Assembly: GCA_963833505.1 (NCBI GenBank)
Contig: CAWHYG010000007.1
Coordinates: 1,302,001-1,366,000, forward strand
Direction of reading: 5' to 3'
Length of the DNA: 64,000 nucleotides
Source: CAWHYG01 sp963833505
Lineage (GTDB): Bacteria; Eisenbacteria; RBG-16-71-46; CAIMUX01
Shown here: one piece after another, positions 55,045 to 63,360 of the stretch
How positions within the stretch are numbered: the first letter of the stretch is position 1
How the letters are laid out: each line of letters starts with the position of its first letter
Translations under genes and position numbers: made by a program
Notes under the pieces: generated by a model
Databases searched by the model: none
What the model saw: the letters and a program-made list of their open reading frames with translations, nothing else
What the model was told of the DNA's origin: nothing

Positions 55045-57735
55045 GTGACCGCACTGCGAGACATCTACTTCTGGGCCGTTTGCGCGGCCCTCTTTTGGCT
55101 GCCCGGAGCGCTCCTCGCCCGCTGGTCGCGGCTCTTCCGCAGCCGGATCGGACCCGGCGAGCAGATCCTTCCGGCCTTCCTGCTCAGCGCCGGCATCTAC
55201 GGCGTCGTCTACATGGTGTCCATGGCGACGCGGCCGACGCTGGCCTTCGCCTCCACGTTGTGGGCCGCCGTCGTGATCCTGCTCGCCGCCGGCGCGGTCG
55301 TGGAAGCGCGTCTGCGGCGGCGCCAGGCAGCGCCGCCAGCCGGAACTGAGACGGCTCCATCGGCAAGACCCGCGCCGAAAGCAGCCCGATCCGAAGGGTC
55401 ACCGCCGCAAGAAACGGGACCGGGAAGAACATCAGGAACCGCCACCTCCATCATTCCGGCCGCTCCCGCAAGTCGTGGATCCTGGATCCCCGTGGCGCTT
55501 GTGCTCCTCTTCGGTTTCGTGGCCATGCTCATCCAGGGCGGCAATCTCGGATCGATCCACGACTCCCTCGACTTCGCCTCCTTCGTCAACCGCATGCTCC
55601 TGACCGGGCGGATCGATCTCGTCACCGGAGCCTTTCGGGACATCGCGGGACTGGCCCCTGATCCGCGGCGCGGCTCCTTCCACCTGGCGGCGGCCCTGCT
55701 CTGCCGGTTTTCCGGCTTCTCCGCGGTCGAGATGTGGCGGACCTTCCCGAGCTTCCTGGTCCCGCTGGCGCTGTGGGTTTTCTACGCGGCGTTCCGAAGG
55801 ATCCTGGGCTCGGCTCCGGCGGCGCTGGCCTCGCTTCTCTGGTTCGTCGCCGCCACCTTCTTCACCGGCGACCACTTCATCAACAACCTCGCTTACGCCA
55901 GCCGCCTCGGCTGGGTCTACTCCTGGGTCGGGCTCTGGGCCGTGGCGCTTTATGTCGACCAGGATCGACAGGATCACACCCCGCCGGCCGACTGGCGACC
56001 GCGCCCGGATCCGGGCCGCCGGGACGCCTGGTTCTCGCTGGGGCTGGCGATGCTCGGCGCTCCCATCCTGGTCGGCATCCATGTGCTCTCCGCGGCGCAG
56101 TATCTGATCTCGCTGGGAACGCTGGCCTGGGCCTGGTCGCTCTTGAAGCACGAACCCCGCTCCGTTCGCCGGAATCTCTTCCGGCTGCCGTTCGGGGCCG
56201 TGATCGCGCTTCTGCCCTTCCTGGCGATCAAGCTGTGGCACAGCTACTCCGCGGCCAATCCGATCTTCGATCATCCGCAGGGTCTCTTGTATCTCAAGGG
56301 CGCCTGGCCCGTGCTCACGCCGGTCATCCTGGCCAACTGGTTCCATTGGCCTGGATTGCTCGCGATCCTCGTCTCCTTCGGCCTGTGGCGATGGTTCCGC
56401 TACCGGCGGGATCGGGCCTTTCTCGCCGCCTCCATGCTGGTTCCGCTTCTCATCGTGCTGAATCCGGTCGTCGTGAAAGTGCTCGAGAAGGGGCACGCCC
56501 ATTCCCTGCTCTTCCGCGTGATTCTCGTGGCGCCCTGGTTCCAGGTGCTCGGTTCAACGACGGTGGAATCCGTGGCCCGCCTCCGCCAGCGCAAGGCCCT
56601 CCGGAGCGTCGCCGCCGCCGTGCTCTTCCTGGCGCTCGGAGCGGGCGCGATCTACCTCCACGGCGCGGCCGCCGTCCGTGCCTGGAAGACGCCGGAGCAG
56701 AAGCTGGCGGCCTGGCGCGAACCCGCGCCCGAGCTGCGCGCGCTTGACTTCCTGCAGACGACGGTGCGCGAGCCGGCGGTCGTGCTTTCCGACCCGATCA
56801 CCAGCTATGCCGTGCCGGCTTATACCAGGCACTTTGCGGTCACCTCGCTGCACCAGCACTCCTCTCCGGCGGACGGCCGCAGCCTCGAGCGGATCCACGA
56901 CGCCCAGACTGTCCTCTCGGCCTACGTCCCTCTGTCCGAGACCCTCCGGATCCTGCGCAAGTACCAGGTCGGCTATCTCCTGCTCAATCAGAGCTTCCCG
57001 ATGTACCAGGCGCAGTACGCGACCTTCATCCACGCGGCCGCGTTTCCCGAGCAGCGCGCGAAGTTCCTGGAGCGGCCTTCGATCTTCGAGAAGATCTACG
57101 ATTCCGACCGGGTCTTCATCTTCCGGTTCCATGATCCGGGGCCCGAGTTCGCCGGAGACGGGCTCGACCTGCCCAACCCCTATGAAGTCATGCCGCCCGA
57201 AGCCGGGGATGACCGCCCTCGCTCGGAGCTGGCGGCCGCCTTGGGAGGTCCGGACCTCCCGATTCCGGACGTCGGCGGGCTCGAGCTGATCACCGCCATG
57301 CCCGATTCGGCCAGCTACGCGCGCGGATCCCACCTGGTCCTCTGGACCTGGTGGCGCCGAACGAACGATCCCTACGGCCTGCCGGTCGAGGCCTTCGCGC
57401 GCGTCGAGGCTCCCTGGCCGGACCGGATGTTCTCCAACCCGGTTCTCGGCCGTCTCTGGCGGATGTGGTATGAAGCCCGGCATCACGTGACTTACCGATT
57501 CGGGCGCGAGTTCGAGCCGCTGGCCTCGAACCTGCCGCCGTTTCTCTGGCCGAGCGGGGCGGTGTACAAGGAGGGCTTGTACATGAGCGTCCCGGGCTGG
57601 GCGATCCCGGGAGATTACACGATCCGGGTCAAGCTGGATCGAATCCCGTTCACTCCCAACCTGGTGCTTTCAGACCTGTTCCGGCTGAACGACTCCCTCG
57701 AGGGGGACCCTGTCGCCCACATCCGGGTGCGCTGA
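55045..57735 (+). CDS. Large membrane protein of glycan-locus type, GT-C-like, unknown function
   Basis: 896 residues. Helices from the start (MTALRDIYFWAVCAALFWLPGALLA), a 40-residue Pro/Ala-rich loop near residue 115, then about ten more helices to residue ~550. SIHDSLDFASFVNRMLLTGRIDL resembles the loop-1 acidic region of GT-C enzymes, and GDHFINNLAYASRLGW follows. Residues ~560-896 are soluble and extracytoplasmic. No exact family recognised. GTG at 55045 is used; no ATG fits. It lies on the strand opposite to the glycan genes around it. Confidence 0.75.
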   Translation: MTALRDIYFWAVCAALFWLPGALLARWSRLFRSRIGPGEQILPAFLLSAGIYGVVYMVSMATRPTLAFASTLWAAVVILLAAGAVVEARLRRRQAAPPAGTETAPSARPAPKAARSEGSPPQETGPGRTSGTATSIIPAAPASRGSWIPVALVLLFGFVAMLIQGGNLGSIHDSLDFASFVNRMLLTGRIDLVTGAFRDIAGLAPDPRRGSFHLAAALLCRFSGFSAVEMWRTFPSFLVPLALWVFYAAFRRILGSAPAALASLLWFVAATFFTGDHFINNLAYASRLGWVYSWVGLWAVALYVDQDRQDHTPPADWRPRPDPGRRDAWFSLGLAMLGAPILVGIHVLSAAQYLISLGTLAWAWSLLKHEPRSVRRNLFRLPFGAVIALLPFLAIKLWHSYSAANPIFDHPQGLLYLKGAWPVLTPVILANWFHWPGLLAILVSFGLWRWFRYRRDRAFLAASMLVPLLIVLNPVVVKVLEKGHAHSLLFRVILVAPWFQVLGSTTVESVARLRQRKALRSVAAAVLFLALGAGAIYLHGAAAVRAWKTPEQKLAAWREPAPELRALDFLQTTVREPAVVLSDPITSYAVPAYTRHFAVTSLHQHSSPADGRSLERIHDAQTVLSAYVPLSETLRILRKYQVGYLLLNQSFPMYQAQYATFIHAAAFPEQRAKFLERPSIFEKIYDSDRVFIFRFHDPGPEFAGDGLDLPNPYEVMPPEAGDDRPRSELAAALGGPDLPIPDVGGLELITAMPDSASYARGSHLVLWTWWRRTNDPYGLPVEAFARVEAPWPDRMFSNPVLGRLWRMWYEARHHVTYRFGREFEPLASNLPPFLWPSGAVYKEGLYMSVPGWAIPGDYTIRVKLDRIPFTPNLVLSDLFRLNDSLEGDPVAHIRVR

Positions 57736-57757
57736 AGGCCGGCACGCCGGACGGCCA

Positions 57758-57833
57758 GCCGCGGAAGGAGCCGCCGAAGGCACCCTGGGACAGCGGCCGT
57801 GGAAGAGAGCTGCCGACGGCATCGGCGTTGCCC
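57758..57833. repeat. Two degenerate 38-bp tandem copies
   Basis: Units at 57758 and 57796, sharing GCCG-GGAAG-GAGC-GCCGA-GGCA. They fall between the convergent 55045 gene and the DUF72 gene. Confidence 0.5.
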
Positions 57834-57856
57834 GCGGATCCGGCGGGACCGCGCGA

Positions 57857-58765
57857 TCAGCGGCGTTCCGGCGCGGCCTCGCAATCCGGTTCGCCCGACC
57901 CCTGGCCCCAGAGCCGCGCAAACTGTTCGATCGATCCGGGAGCGAAGCCGGCATAGTGGTTGTTGAAGTAGGCGTAGACGTCGGGCAGGCGATCCAAGAG
58001 CACCTGGATCGGAGGGATCCAGGCCCGCATCTCGACCGTCCGATCGACCAGAAGCTCGCCCCAGTCGCTGCGCCGCCCGCCGTTCTCCCGGGCCCGGGAC
58101 ACCGACAGGTCCATGGCCTTGTGGTTGCCCAGGAATCGCAGGTAGGCGAAGTCGGCCGTGACCGGATCGGCGGATCGCATCAGCTCGGCCGCCCCCGGCA
58201 TGGTGTAATAGGCGACCAGCGCGAGCGCGATCCCCCGCGAACGCAGGAGATCCAGCAGCGGGGGCGCGATCCAGGTCCGATTGCGCACCTCGATCACGAA
58301 ACGCCCTTCGCGGGGGATCTGGGGCAGAAAGTGTTCGATGCGACGCTGGAAATCGTGCCCCGACCTGGATTCGTCCGCATTCTGCGACCGCGACACGTAC
58401 GGAAATTGAAGGAGGATCGGCCCCTTCTTCTCGCCGAGCAGATCCATCAGGCGGAGAAACTGCGTCCACTCCTCCCAGCAGCCGTCCAGGTACCGCTCGT
58501 GGGTGATGACCTTCGGCACCTTGGCCGCGAAGACGAACCCGGGCGGAACCTTCGCCGCCCAGGACTCGACGGTCCGTTTCATGGGCATGGCATGCCAGGT
58601 GGCGTCGATCTCCACCGTGTGAAAGCGGCTCGAATAGTAGGTCAGGTACTCGGAGGGAGATGCCCCCGGCGGATAGAACGGCCCGCACCAGTCGGGACTG
58701 CTGAAGGACGAGGTGCCGAGATGCAAGTGAGAAGGAATCGCCGACAGATCAGGATTGGTCATCAA
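57857..58765 (-). CDS. DUF72 (YecE-like) protein
   Basis: 302 residues with the DUF72 landmarks LHLGTSSFSSPDWCGPFYPPG, YYSSRFHTVEIDATWHAMP, FVFAAKVPKVITHERYL, ILLQFPY, RFVIEVRNRTW, YLRFLG and the closing DVYAYFNNHYAGFAP. TIM-barrel-like fold, conserved widely, reaction unknown. The start overlaps the last 17 bases of the TerB-like gene, implying translational coupling. Confidence 0.94.
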   Translation of the reverse strand: MMTNPDLSAIPSHLHLGTSSFSSPDWCGPFYPPGASPSEYLTYYSSRFHTVEIDATWHAMPMKRTVESWAAKVPPGFVFAAKVPKVITHERYLDGCWEEWTQFLRLMDLLGEKKGPILLQFPYVSRSQNADESRSGHDFQRRIEHFLPQIPREGRFVIEVRNRTWIAPPLLDLLRSRGIALALVAYYTMPGAAELMRSADPVTADFAYLRFLGNHKAMDLSVSRARENGGRRSDWGELLVDRTVEMRAWIPPIQVLLDRLPDVYAYFNNHYAGFAPGSIEQFARLWGQGSGEPDCEAAPERR

Positions 58766-59681
58766 GCTCCACCCGGGACGTCCGCGAATCCGACGCTTCC
58801 TTGCGGATCCGGACGTACTCCTGCGTTTCGATCCAGAGGTAGTTCGAGATCAACCGGATCTCCTTCTCCTCGGCCTCGGTGAGCGCGCCGTCCGCGAGGG
58901 CGACGCGGAAGCAGGCCGCGAGCAGCCTGAGGCGCGCCTCCATCTCGGAGATGCGGTTGAACTCGGCGCAGAGATGCTGCCGGTCGGCCGCATCCGCTTC
59001 CGTTTCGCTCAACAAGGCGCGGACGCGATCGATCTCCTCCGCGCCGAAGCCGAATTCGGAGCGAAGGACCTCGCTCACCCGATCCGTCTCCCGAGCGCGG
59101 GAAAGGCTCTCGGCCCGGGCCACGCGCTCGAGCAGGGCCGCGACCAGGGTCACGAAGCGCCAATGTTGGGGATCGAGGCGGGTCGAGCCCCGGTCCGCGT
59201 GCAGCGCCTCGGTAAGCCGGGCCGCGAAAGGGAACGCCGGCCGGCCGGCGGCTCCGTGCTCCCGGCCGAACTCCGACAGGGCGTCCTTCATGCGGTGGAG
59301 CAGGTCGGGATGGCCGGGCACGACCGTCTTGGACGGGGCTTCCTCGCCGAACAGGGCTCGCAGACGCGCGAGAAGCGCGGTCTCCTCGGGCGAGCGCTGG
59401 TGATTCGCGGCGGCCATCTCCTCGATTCGATAGAGGGTCTCGGCGCGATCAAGGGGAGTATGGATGCGGCCGTGCAGCTCGCCGGCCAGTTCCTCGAAAT
59501 GCTCGATGCCGACCGGCGATTCCAGCAGCGCCAGCACGGTCTCCTGGTCGGCTCCGGAGAGGCCGAATGCCCCCGCGAGACGGGTGAGAAGCGCGCGCTC
59601 CTCCGGCGTGATCACGCCGTCGGCCCAGGCGACCGCCGCCAGAACGCGCATGAGCGCCAGAGCCCCGGGTTTCTCCTGCAA
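58749..59681 (-). CDS. Double TerB-domain protein
   Basis: 310 residues. Two TerB-like helical domains: about 10-75 (LMRVLAAVAWADGVITPEERALLTRLAGAFGL) and about 205-300 (RLLAACFRVALADGALTEAEEKEIRLISNYLWI). The ADGxxTxEE loops resemble the metal-binding turn of TerB proteins. A 50-residue linker joins them. Start chosen at TTG 59681 with GAGGAGG 10 bases before it; the longer frame to 59780 would run through the terminator hairpin. Tellurite-resistance function is not implied by the domain alone. Confidence 0.75.
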   Translation of the reverse strand: MQEKPGALALMRVLAAVAWADGVITPEERALLTRLAGAFGLSGADQETVLALLESPVGIEHFEELAGELHGRIHTPLDRAETLYRIEEMAAANHQRSPEETALLARLRALFGEEAPSKTVVPGHPDLLHRMKDALSEFGREHGAAGRPAFPFAARLTEALHADRGSTRLDPQHWRFVTLVAALLERVARAESLSRARETDRVSEVLRSEFGFGAEEIDRVRALLSETEADAADRQHLCAEFNRISEMEARLRLLAACFRVALADGALTEAEEKEIRLISNYLWIETQEYVRIRKEASDSRTSRVELDDQS

Positions 59682-59744
59682 TCCGGCTTCTCCTCCTCGA
59701 CCAGCCCGGAATCGTATCCGCCGCCGACCCGCTGTGTAAAGCGC

Positions 59745-59774
59745 CGCCCGGCCCCTGAGGGGGCCGGGCGTTTT
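59745..59774. terminator. Hairpin with perfect 11-bp stem between barrel and TerB genes
   Basis: CGCCCGGCCCC-TGAG-GGGGCCGGGCG (59745-59770), followed by TTTT on the plus strand. It lies about 90 bases past the stop of the minus-strand outer-membrane barrel gene. As there is no plus-strand gene before it, it probably ends the barrel operon, although the T-run faces the other way. Confidence 0.6.
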
Positions 59775-59858
59775 CGTCACGCGACCGGCGACCCGAAGCG
59801 GCCGCCCGTCCCCAGAGCGCTCAGATGTCCGCGCGGATCCGAAGATCCCGGACCGGCG

Positions 59859-60995
59859 TCACCACCCGAGCGACACCTGGGCATAGTGCCCGCTCGAAGG
59901 CAACACCCCGGGACCGTTCCCAAGTTCCCGCGTGAAGTAAGCGTAGTCGATCTTCAGGATGGCCAGGCTGATACCCGCCCCACCGACGGGATATCCCTGA
60001 TGGAGCCCGGCCCGGAGCTTCAGGAAGCCGGCCAGGGTGTTCAGCTCCAGCCCGGCGTTGACCCGGGACCAGAAGTTGATCTTGGCCTGGTTGGTCAGAT
60101 CCTGCACCTCCAGCGCGAGGTCGAGACGTTTCAGCATCGGGCTCCCGTGGCCCCGCTCCACCAGCGGATAGAGCCCGCCCACCGTGAAGATCGGATGCAC
60201 GACGGTCGAGTCCACCTTGCCCGCCACGTTGTCGACCACGAGGGCGGCCGTCAGTTTCCGGGGCCCGAGCGAGAAGTCGTGGACCGCGCCCAGGTCGATG
60301 CCGTAGCCCATCTTGCTGCTCTTGAGCTCGTTCTGGACGGTGTCGGCCACCGAGGACAGATCGTTCGCCTCTGAGACCTTGATCCGCTGGGAGACAAAGG
60401 AGCGGCGGTTGATGATGCGGGCGGTCACGCCGAACTCGAAATCCTGCCCGACGATCGACTGCTTGAAGCCGTAGCCGACGGCGCCGACGATGTCGGCGTA
60501 GCCGCGCAGCCCGATGGCCGGGACGAACACGCCCTCGTCCACCTTGACGTCGGCGTTCACCGAGCCGTAGACGCCGATGCCGAAGTGCTTGAACGCCAGC
60601 CCGACGTAGGGCGCGTAGTTCACCGGAATCCACTTGTTGTCGAAGGAGGAGGCGCCCTTCAGGATCGCCGCCTGCTGGTCGGCGCTGAGCGAATCGAAGT
60701 GCTGGATTCCGTCCTGGTTGTTCTTGGCCCAGTTGAAGACGTCCTGCATCTCGTTGCCGTACTCGGCCTGGATCGGCGTGATCTCCAGAGCGAAGCTCTG
60801 CCGGTCGAGGAGGGCCGGATTGTAGAAGAGCGTGTGGGAGTTGGTGAAGATCACCGAGGTGACTCCGCCCATGCCCATCTGGGCCACGTGCAGGTGCGCC
60901 GCCGCCCCTTCCGGCGGGAAGGACTCGTCCGCCCGGGCGGATCCGCCGAGGGCCAGGGGCAGAAGAGCGATCAGAAGCCAGGTTGCGGTTTTCAT
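59859..60995 (-). CDS. Outer-membrane beta-barrel protein (PorV/TraF-like)
   Basis: 378 residues. Signal peptide MKTATWLLIALLPLALGGSARA. HLHVAQMGMGGVTSVIFTNSHTLFYNPALLDRQSFALEIT is the start typical of FadL/PorV-type barrels (G-M-G-G-x, NPA). Regular alternating strands run to the end, which finishes in an aromatic residue (HYAQVSLGW), as expected for outer-membrane barrels. It starts 18 bases after the lipoprotein gene, so the two form an operon. Function unknown; a substrate channel or secretion-associated role is possible. Confidence 0.85.
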   Translation of the reverse strand: MKTATWLLIALLPLALGGSARADESFPPEGAAAHLHVAQMGMGGVTSVIFTNSHTLFYNPALLDRQSFALEITPIQAEYGNEMQDVFNWAKNNQDGIQHFDSLSADQQAAILKGASSFDNKWIPVNYAPYVGLAFKHFGIGVYGSVNADVKVDEGVFVPAIGLRGYADIVGAVGYGFKQSIVGQDFEFGVTARIINRRSFVSQRIKVSEANDLSSVADTVQNELKSSKMGYGIDLGAVHDFSLGPRKLTAALVVDNVAGKVDSTVVHPIFTVGGLYPLVERGHGSPMLKRLDLALEVQDLTNQAKINFWSRVNAGLELNTLAGFLKLRAGLHQGYPVGGAGISLAILKIDYAYFTRELGNGPGVLPSSGHYAQVSLGW

Positions 60996-61013
60996 CTCTC
61001 TTCTCCTCTCGGC

Positions 61014-61799
61014 TCAGGGCCTGGACCCGTTGATCCAGCTCGGAAGCCCGCCTTGCTGATTGGTGATCTGGTCGATGATGGCGTTGAAGTCGTTGATGTT
61101 GATTCCTTCGGCCCCGGAGAACTGCGCAAGCAGGATCCCCGCTCCCTGGGTCAGAGTGGCCGTGATCTCCTGGACGAATGCCTGCTTGGTGGAGTCGGGC
61201 ATCGCGTTCCACTGGGCCAGGGCCTGCTGCGAACCGATCGAGAGGGTGCCGTTGGAGAACGTCGGAACCAGGGAGATGTCCTGAGCGTCGATCCTGTGGT
61301 CCCGGTTGGTGTCCCGGAAGGAGAAGATTCCCAGCAGGGAGAGTCCGGCCCCGTAATCGAGGGCGACCGCGCTGGGCGTGATCTCCGCATTTGTGGCTTG
61401 ACCTTTGTAGATGTAGGTCAGGTCTTCCATCACGCCCTGGAGGGCGACGTAGAAGGTGTCGGCCCGGGTGACCGACCAGTTCATGAACGGCAGCTCCCAG
61501 GCGCCTTGGTTGAGGTTGCTCACCTCGGAGACCAGGGTCAAAGCGGTTTCGCCGGTGCCCCGCAGCCTCGCCTTGGCCCGTCCCCAGCGGGCGTCGGCGT
61601 TGTAGGGATCGAGCCGGAGCGCCTTGGTGAAGGACGAATCCGCCTGGGCGTACTGGTTGTGCCACAGGTGATCCAGCCCCTCGTTCACATAGTCCGACGC
61701 GGAATCGGTCGGTTTGGCGAACTTGAAGACGTTATCGCATCCCGCCAGCCCGGCGACCAGCGCCGGCGCGAGAACGCAGATCAGCAGAAATCGTCTCAT
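61014..61799 (-). CDS. TPR-like lipoprotein with EF-hand-like loop
   Basis: 261 residues from ATG 61799. Lipobox ALVAGLAGC at about residues 15-22. A TPR-like helix pair follows (DYVNEGLDHLWHNQYAQADSSFTKALRLDPYNADARWGRAKARL). A later FSFRDTNRDHRIDAQDISLVP matches the DxNxDxxIDxxD calcium loop of dockerin/EF-hand type. The longer frame upstream is Arg-rich and unsupported. It likely works with the downstream barrel in the outer membrane. Confidence 0.82.
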   Translation of the reverse strand: MRRFLLICVLAPALVAGLAGCDNVFKFAKPTDSASDYVNEGLDHLWHNQYAQADSSFTKALRLDPYNADARWGRAKARLRGTGETALTLVSEVSNLNQGAWELPFMNWSVTRADTFYVALQGVMEDLTYIYKGQATNAEITPSAVALDYGAGLSLLGIFSFRDTNRDHRIDAQDISLVPTFSNGTLSIGSQQALAQWNAMPDSTKQAFVQEITATLTQGAGILLAQFSGAEGININDFNAIIDQITNQQGGLPSWINGSRP

Positions 61800-62190
61800 C
61801 CGAGTGTGCCCTCCCTGTTTCCGGGGTCGAGGAATCGGCGGGAATCGCCTCCTCTTCCGCCATTCCTCATTCCCTCTGCGGCGAGCCGGAGCCGGCCTCC
61901 TCCGGCATTCATCCGCAGCTACATATCGGTCCAATTCAGCCTGACCGCAAGCGGAATCACGGAAATCGGCGAGGCTTCGGAAGATCTGACGAGATGGAGG
62001 TCGGATGAGATGGCGGGACTCGTTGCGCCGTGAGCGCATCGCAGATGGACCGGATCGATCCGGCGGATTCAGGGACCGATGGCCGACTGAGGCGGTTCGT
62101 GGCGTTGCTCGCGTCTGGGGAGCGCTTCCGCTGCTGAAGTTCGGTCACCCGGGAGCGACAGGAAGGCCTGCGACAGATCGTGGGAGCAGT

Positions 62191-62248
62191 CAGCCGGATC
62201 AGCCAGCGGGATCAGCCAGCCTGATCAGTCAGCCGATTCAGCCAGCGG
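62191..62248. repeat. About five degenerate 13-bp tandem repeats
   Basis: Successive copies of CAGCC-GGATCAG or close variants (CAGCCGGATCAGCCAGCGGG). It lies downstream of gapA. Confidence 0.65.
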
Positions 62249-62293
62249 GCCGCGCTCACGCCTCGGATCGGACGCCGGCATCGGTCATTCAAA

Positions 62294-62325
62294 GGCGCCG
62301 GGCCGTTTGCGGCCGACCCGGCGCC
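62294..62325 (-). terminator. Terminator hairpin of gapA
   Basis: 9-bp stem GGCGCCGGG / CCCGGCGCC (62294-62302 with 62317-62325) with an inner CCG-CGG pairing. Read on the minus strand it is followed by TTTGAATG, a weak T-tract, 26 bases past the gapA stop. Confidence 0.6.
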
Positions 62326-62351
62326 CAGGAACGGAATTGTTCCCCGCCTTC

Positions 62352-63356
62352 CTACATCTGCCTCGCCATGATCTCGATCAGGTCCACCACCCGGGACGAG
62401 TAGCCCCACTCGTTGTCGTACCAGGTCAGGGTCTTGAGGAAGGTGCCGCGCACGACCTGGGTCGCCTTGGCGTCGAAGATGGCCGAGTGCGAATTGCCGA
62501 TGACGTCCGAGGACACGATCGGCTCGTCCGTGTATTCCACGATCCGCTTGAGGGGCCCGTCCGCCGCTTCGCGGACGGCGGCGTTGACTTCCTCCGCCGT
62601 GACCGGCCGGGCCATGACCGTGACCAGGTCGACGATGGAGCCGTCCGGCACCGGGACCCGGATGGCGATCCCGTCGAGCTTGCCCTGGAGGGCGGGAAGG
62701 ACCTTCCCCACCGCCTTGGCCGCGCCCGTGGTGGTCGGGATGATGTTCTCGGCCGCGGCGCGCGAGCGCCGGAAGTCGGAGTGCGGCACGTCGGCCAGCC
62801 GCTGGTCGTTGGTGTAGGCGTGCACCGTCGTCATGATCCCCTTGACGATCCCGAAACGCTCGGACAGGACCATGGCGATCGGCGCCAGGCAGTTGGTCGT
62901 GCACGAGGCGTTGGACACGATCCTGTGCTCCGGCTTGAGCGTCGCGTCGTTCACCCCCACCACGATCGTGGCGTCGATCTCGTCCTTGGAGGGAACCGTC
63001 AGGATGACCCGACGGGCGCCGGCGTCGATCTGCTGCTGGAGCTGATCGCGCTTCCGGAACCGTCCGGTCGCCTCGACCACGATGTCGACTTCCATCTCCG
63101 CCCAGGGGAGCTTGGCGGGATCCGGAACCTCGAGCATGCGCGTGGCCTGCCGGCCCGCCTTGAGGATGCCCACCCCGACCTGGATGTCTCCCTGGAACCG
63201 GCCCATGACGGTGTCGTACTTGAGCAGGTAGGCCAGGGTCTTGGTGTCCGCCAGATCGTTGATCGCGACCACGTTGACGTCGGACCGCTCGGCCAGGATT
63301 CGATAGACGGCGCGGCCGATGCGGCCGAACCCGTTGATGGCGACTCGTACTGACAC
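62352..63356 (-). CDS. gapA: Glyceraldehyde-3-phosphate dehydrogenase
   Basis: 334 residues, the usual size. NAD domain start MSVRVAINGFGRIGRAVYRILAER; active site SNASCTTNCLAP with the catalytic Cys; the phosphate sites VHAYTNDQRLADVPHSDFRRSRAAAENIIPTTTGAAKAVGKVLP; end TLTWYDNEWGYSSRVVDL. It oxidises glyceraldehyde 3-phosphate to 1,3-bisphosphoglycerate in glycolysis and gluconeogenesis. A second, divergent copy lies 4 bases upstream on the same strand. Confidence 0.97.
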   Translation of the reverse strand: MSVRVAINGFGRIGRAVYRILAERSDVNVVAINDLADTKTLAYLLKYDTVMGRFQGDIQVGVGILKAGRQATRMLEVPDPAKLPWAEMEVDIVVEATGRFRKRDQLQQQIDAGARRVILTVPSKDEIDATIVVGVNDATLKPEHRIVSNASCTTNCLAPIAMVLSERFGIVKGIMTTVHAYTNDQRLADVPHSDFRRSRAAAENIIPTTTGAAKAVGKVLPALQGKLDGIAIRVPVPDGSIVDLVTVMARPVTAEEVNAAVREAADGPLKRIVEYTDEPIVSSDVIGNSHSAIFDAKATQVVRGTFLKTLTWYDNEWGYSSRVVDLIEIMARQM

Positions 63357-63360
63357 GGTC

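Larger units (their letters stand above)
61800..62351. other. Gene-free region with short repeats and a terminator
   Basis: About 550 bases between the lipoprotein start and the gapA stop. It contains the ~13-bp repeats at 62191-62248 and the gapA terminator at 62294. No convincing open frame. Confidence 0.5.

Noticed and set aside
58749..59780. Start of the TerB gene at 59780
   Set aside because: The extra 33 residues are Arg-rich and would translate through the 11-bp terminator hairpin; the TTG at 59681 has a proper ribosome binding site.
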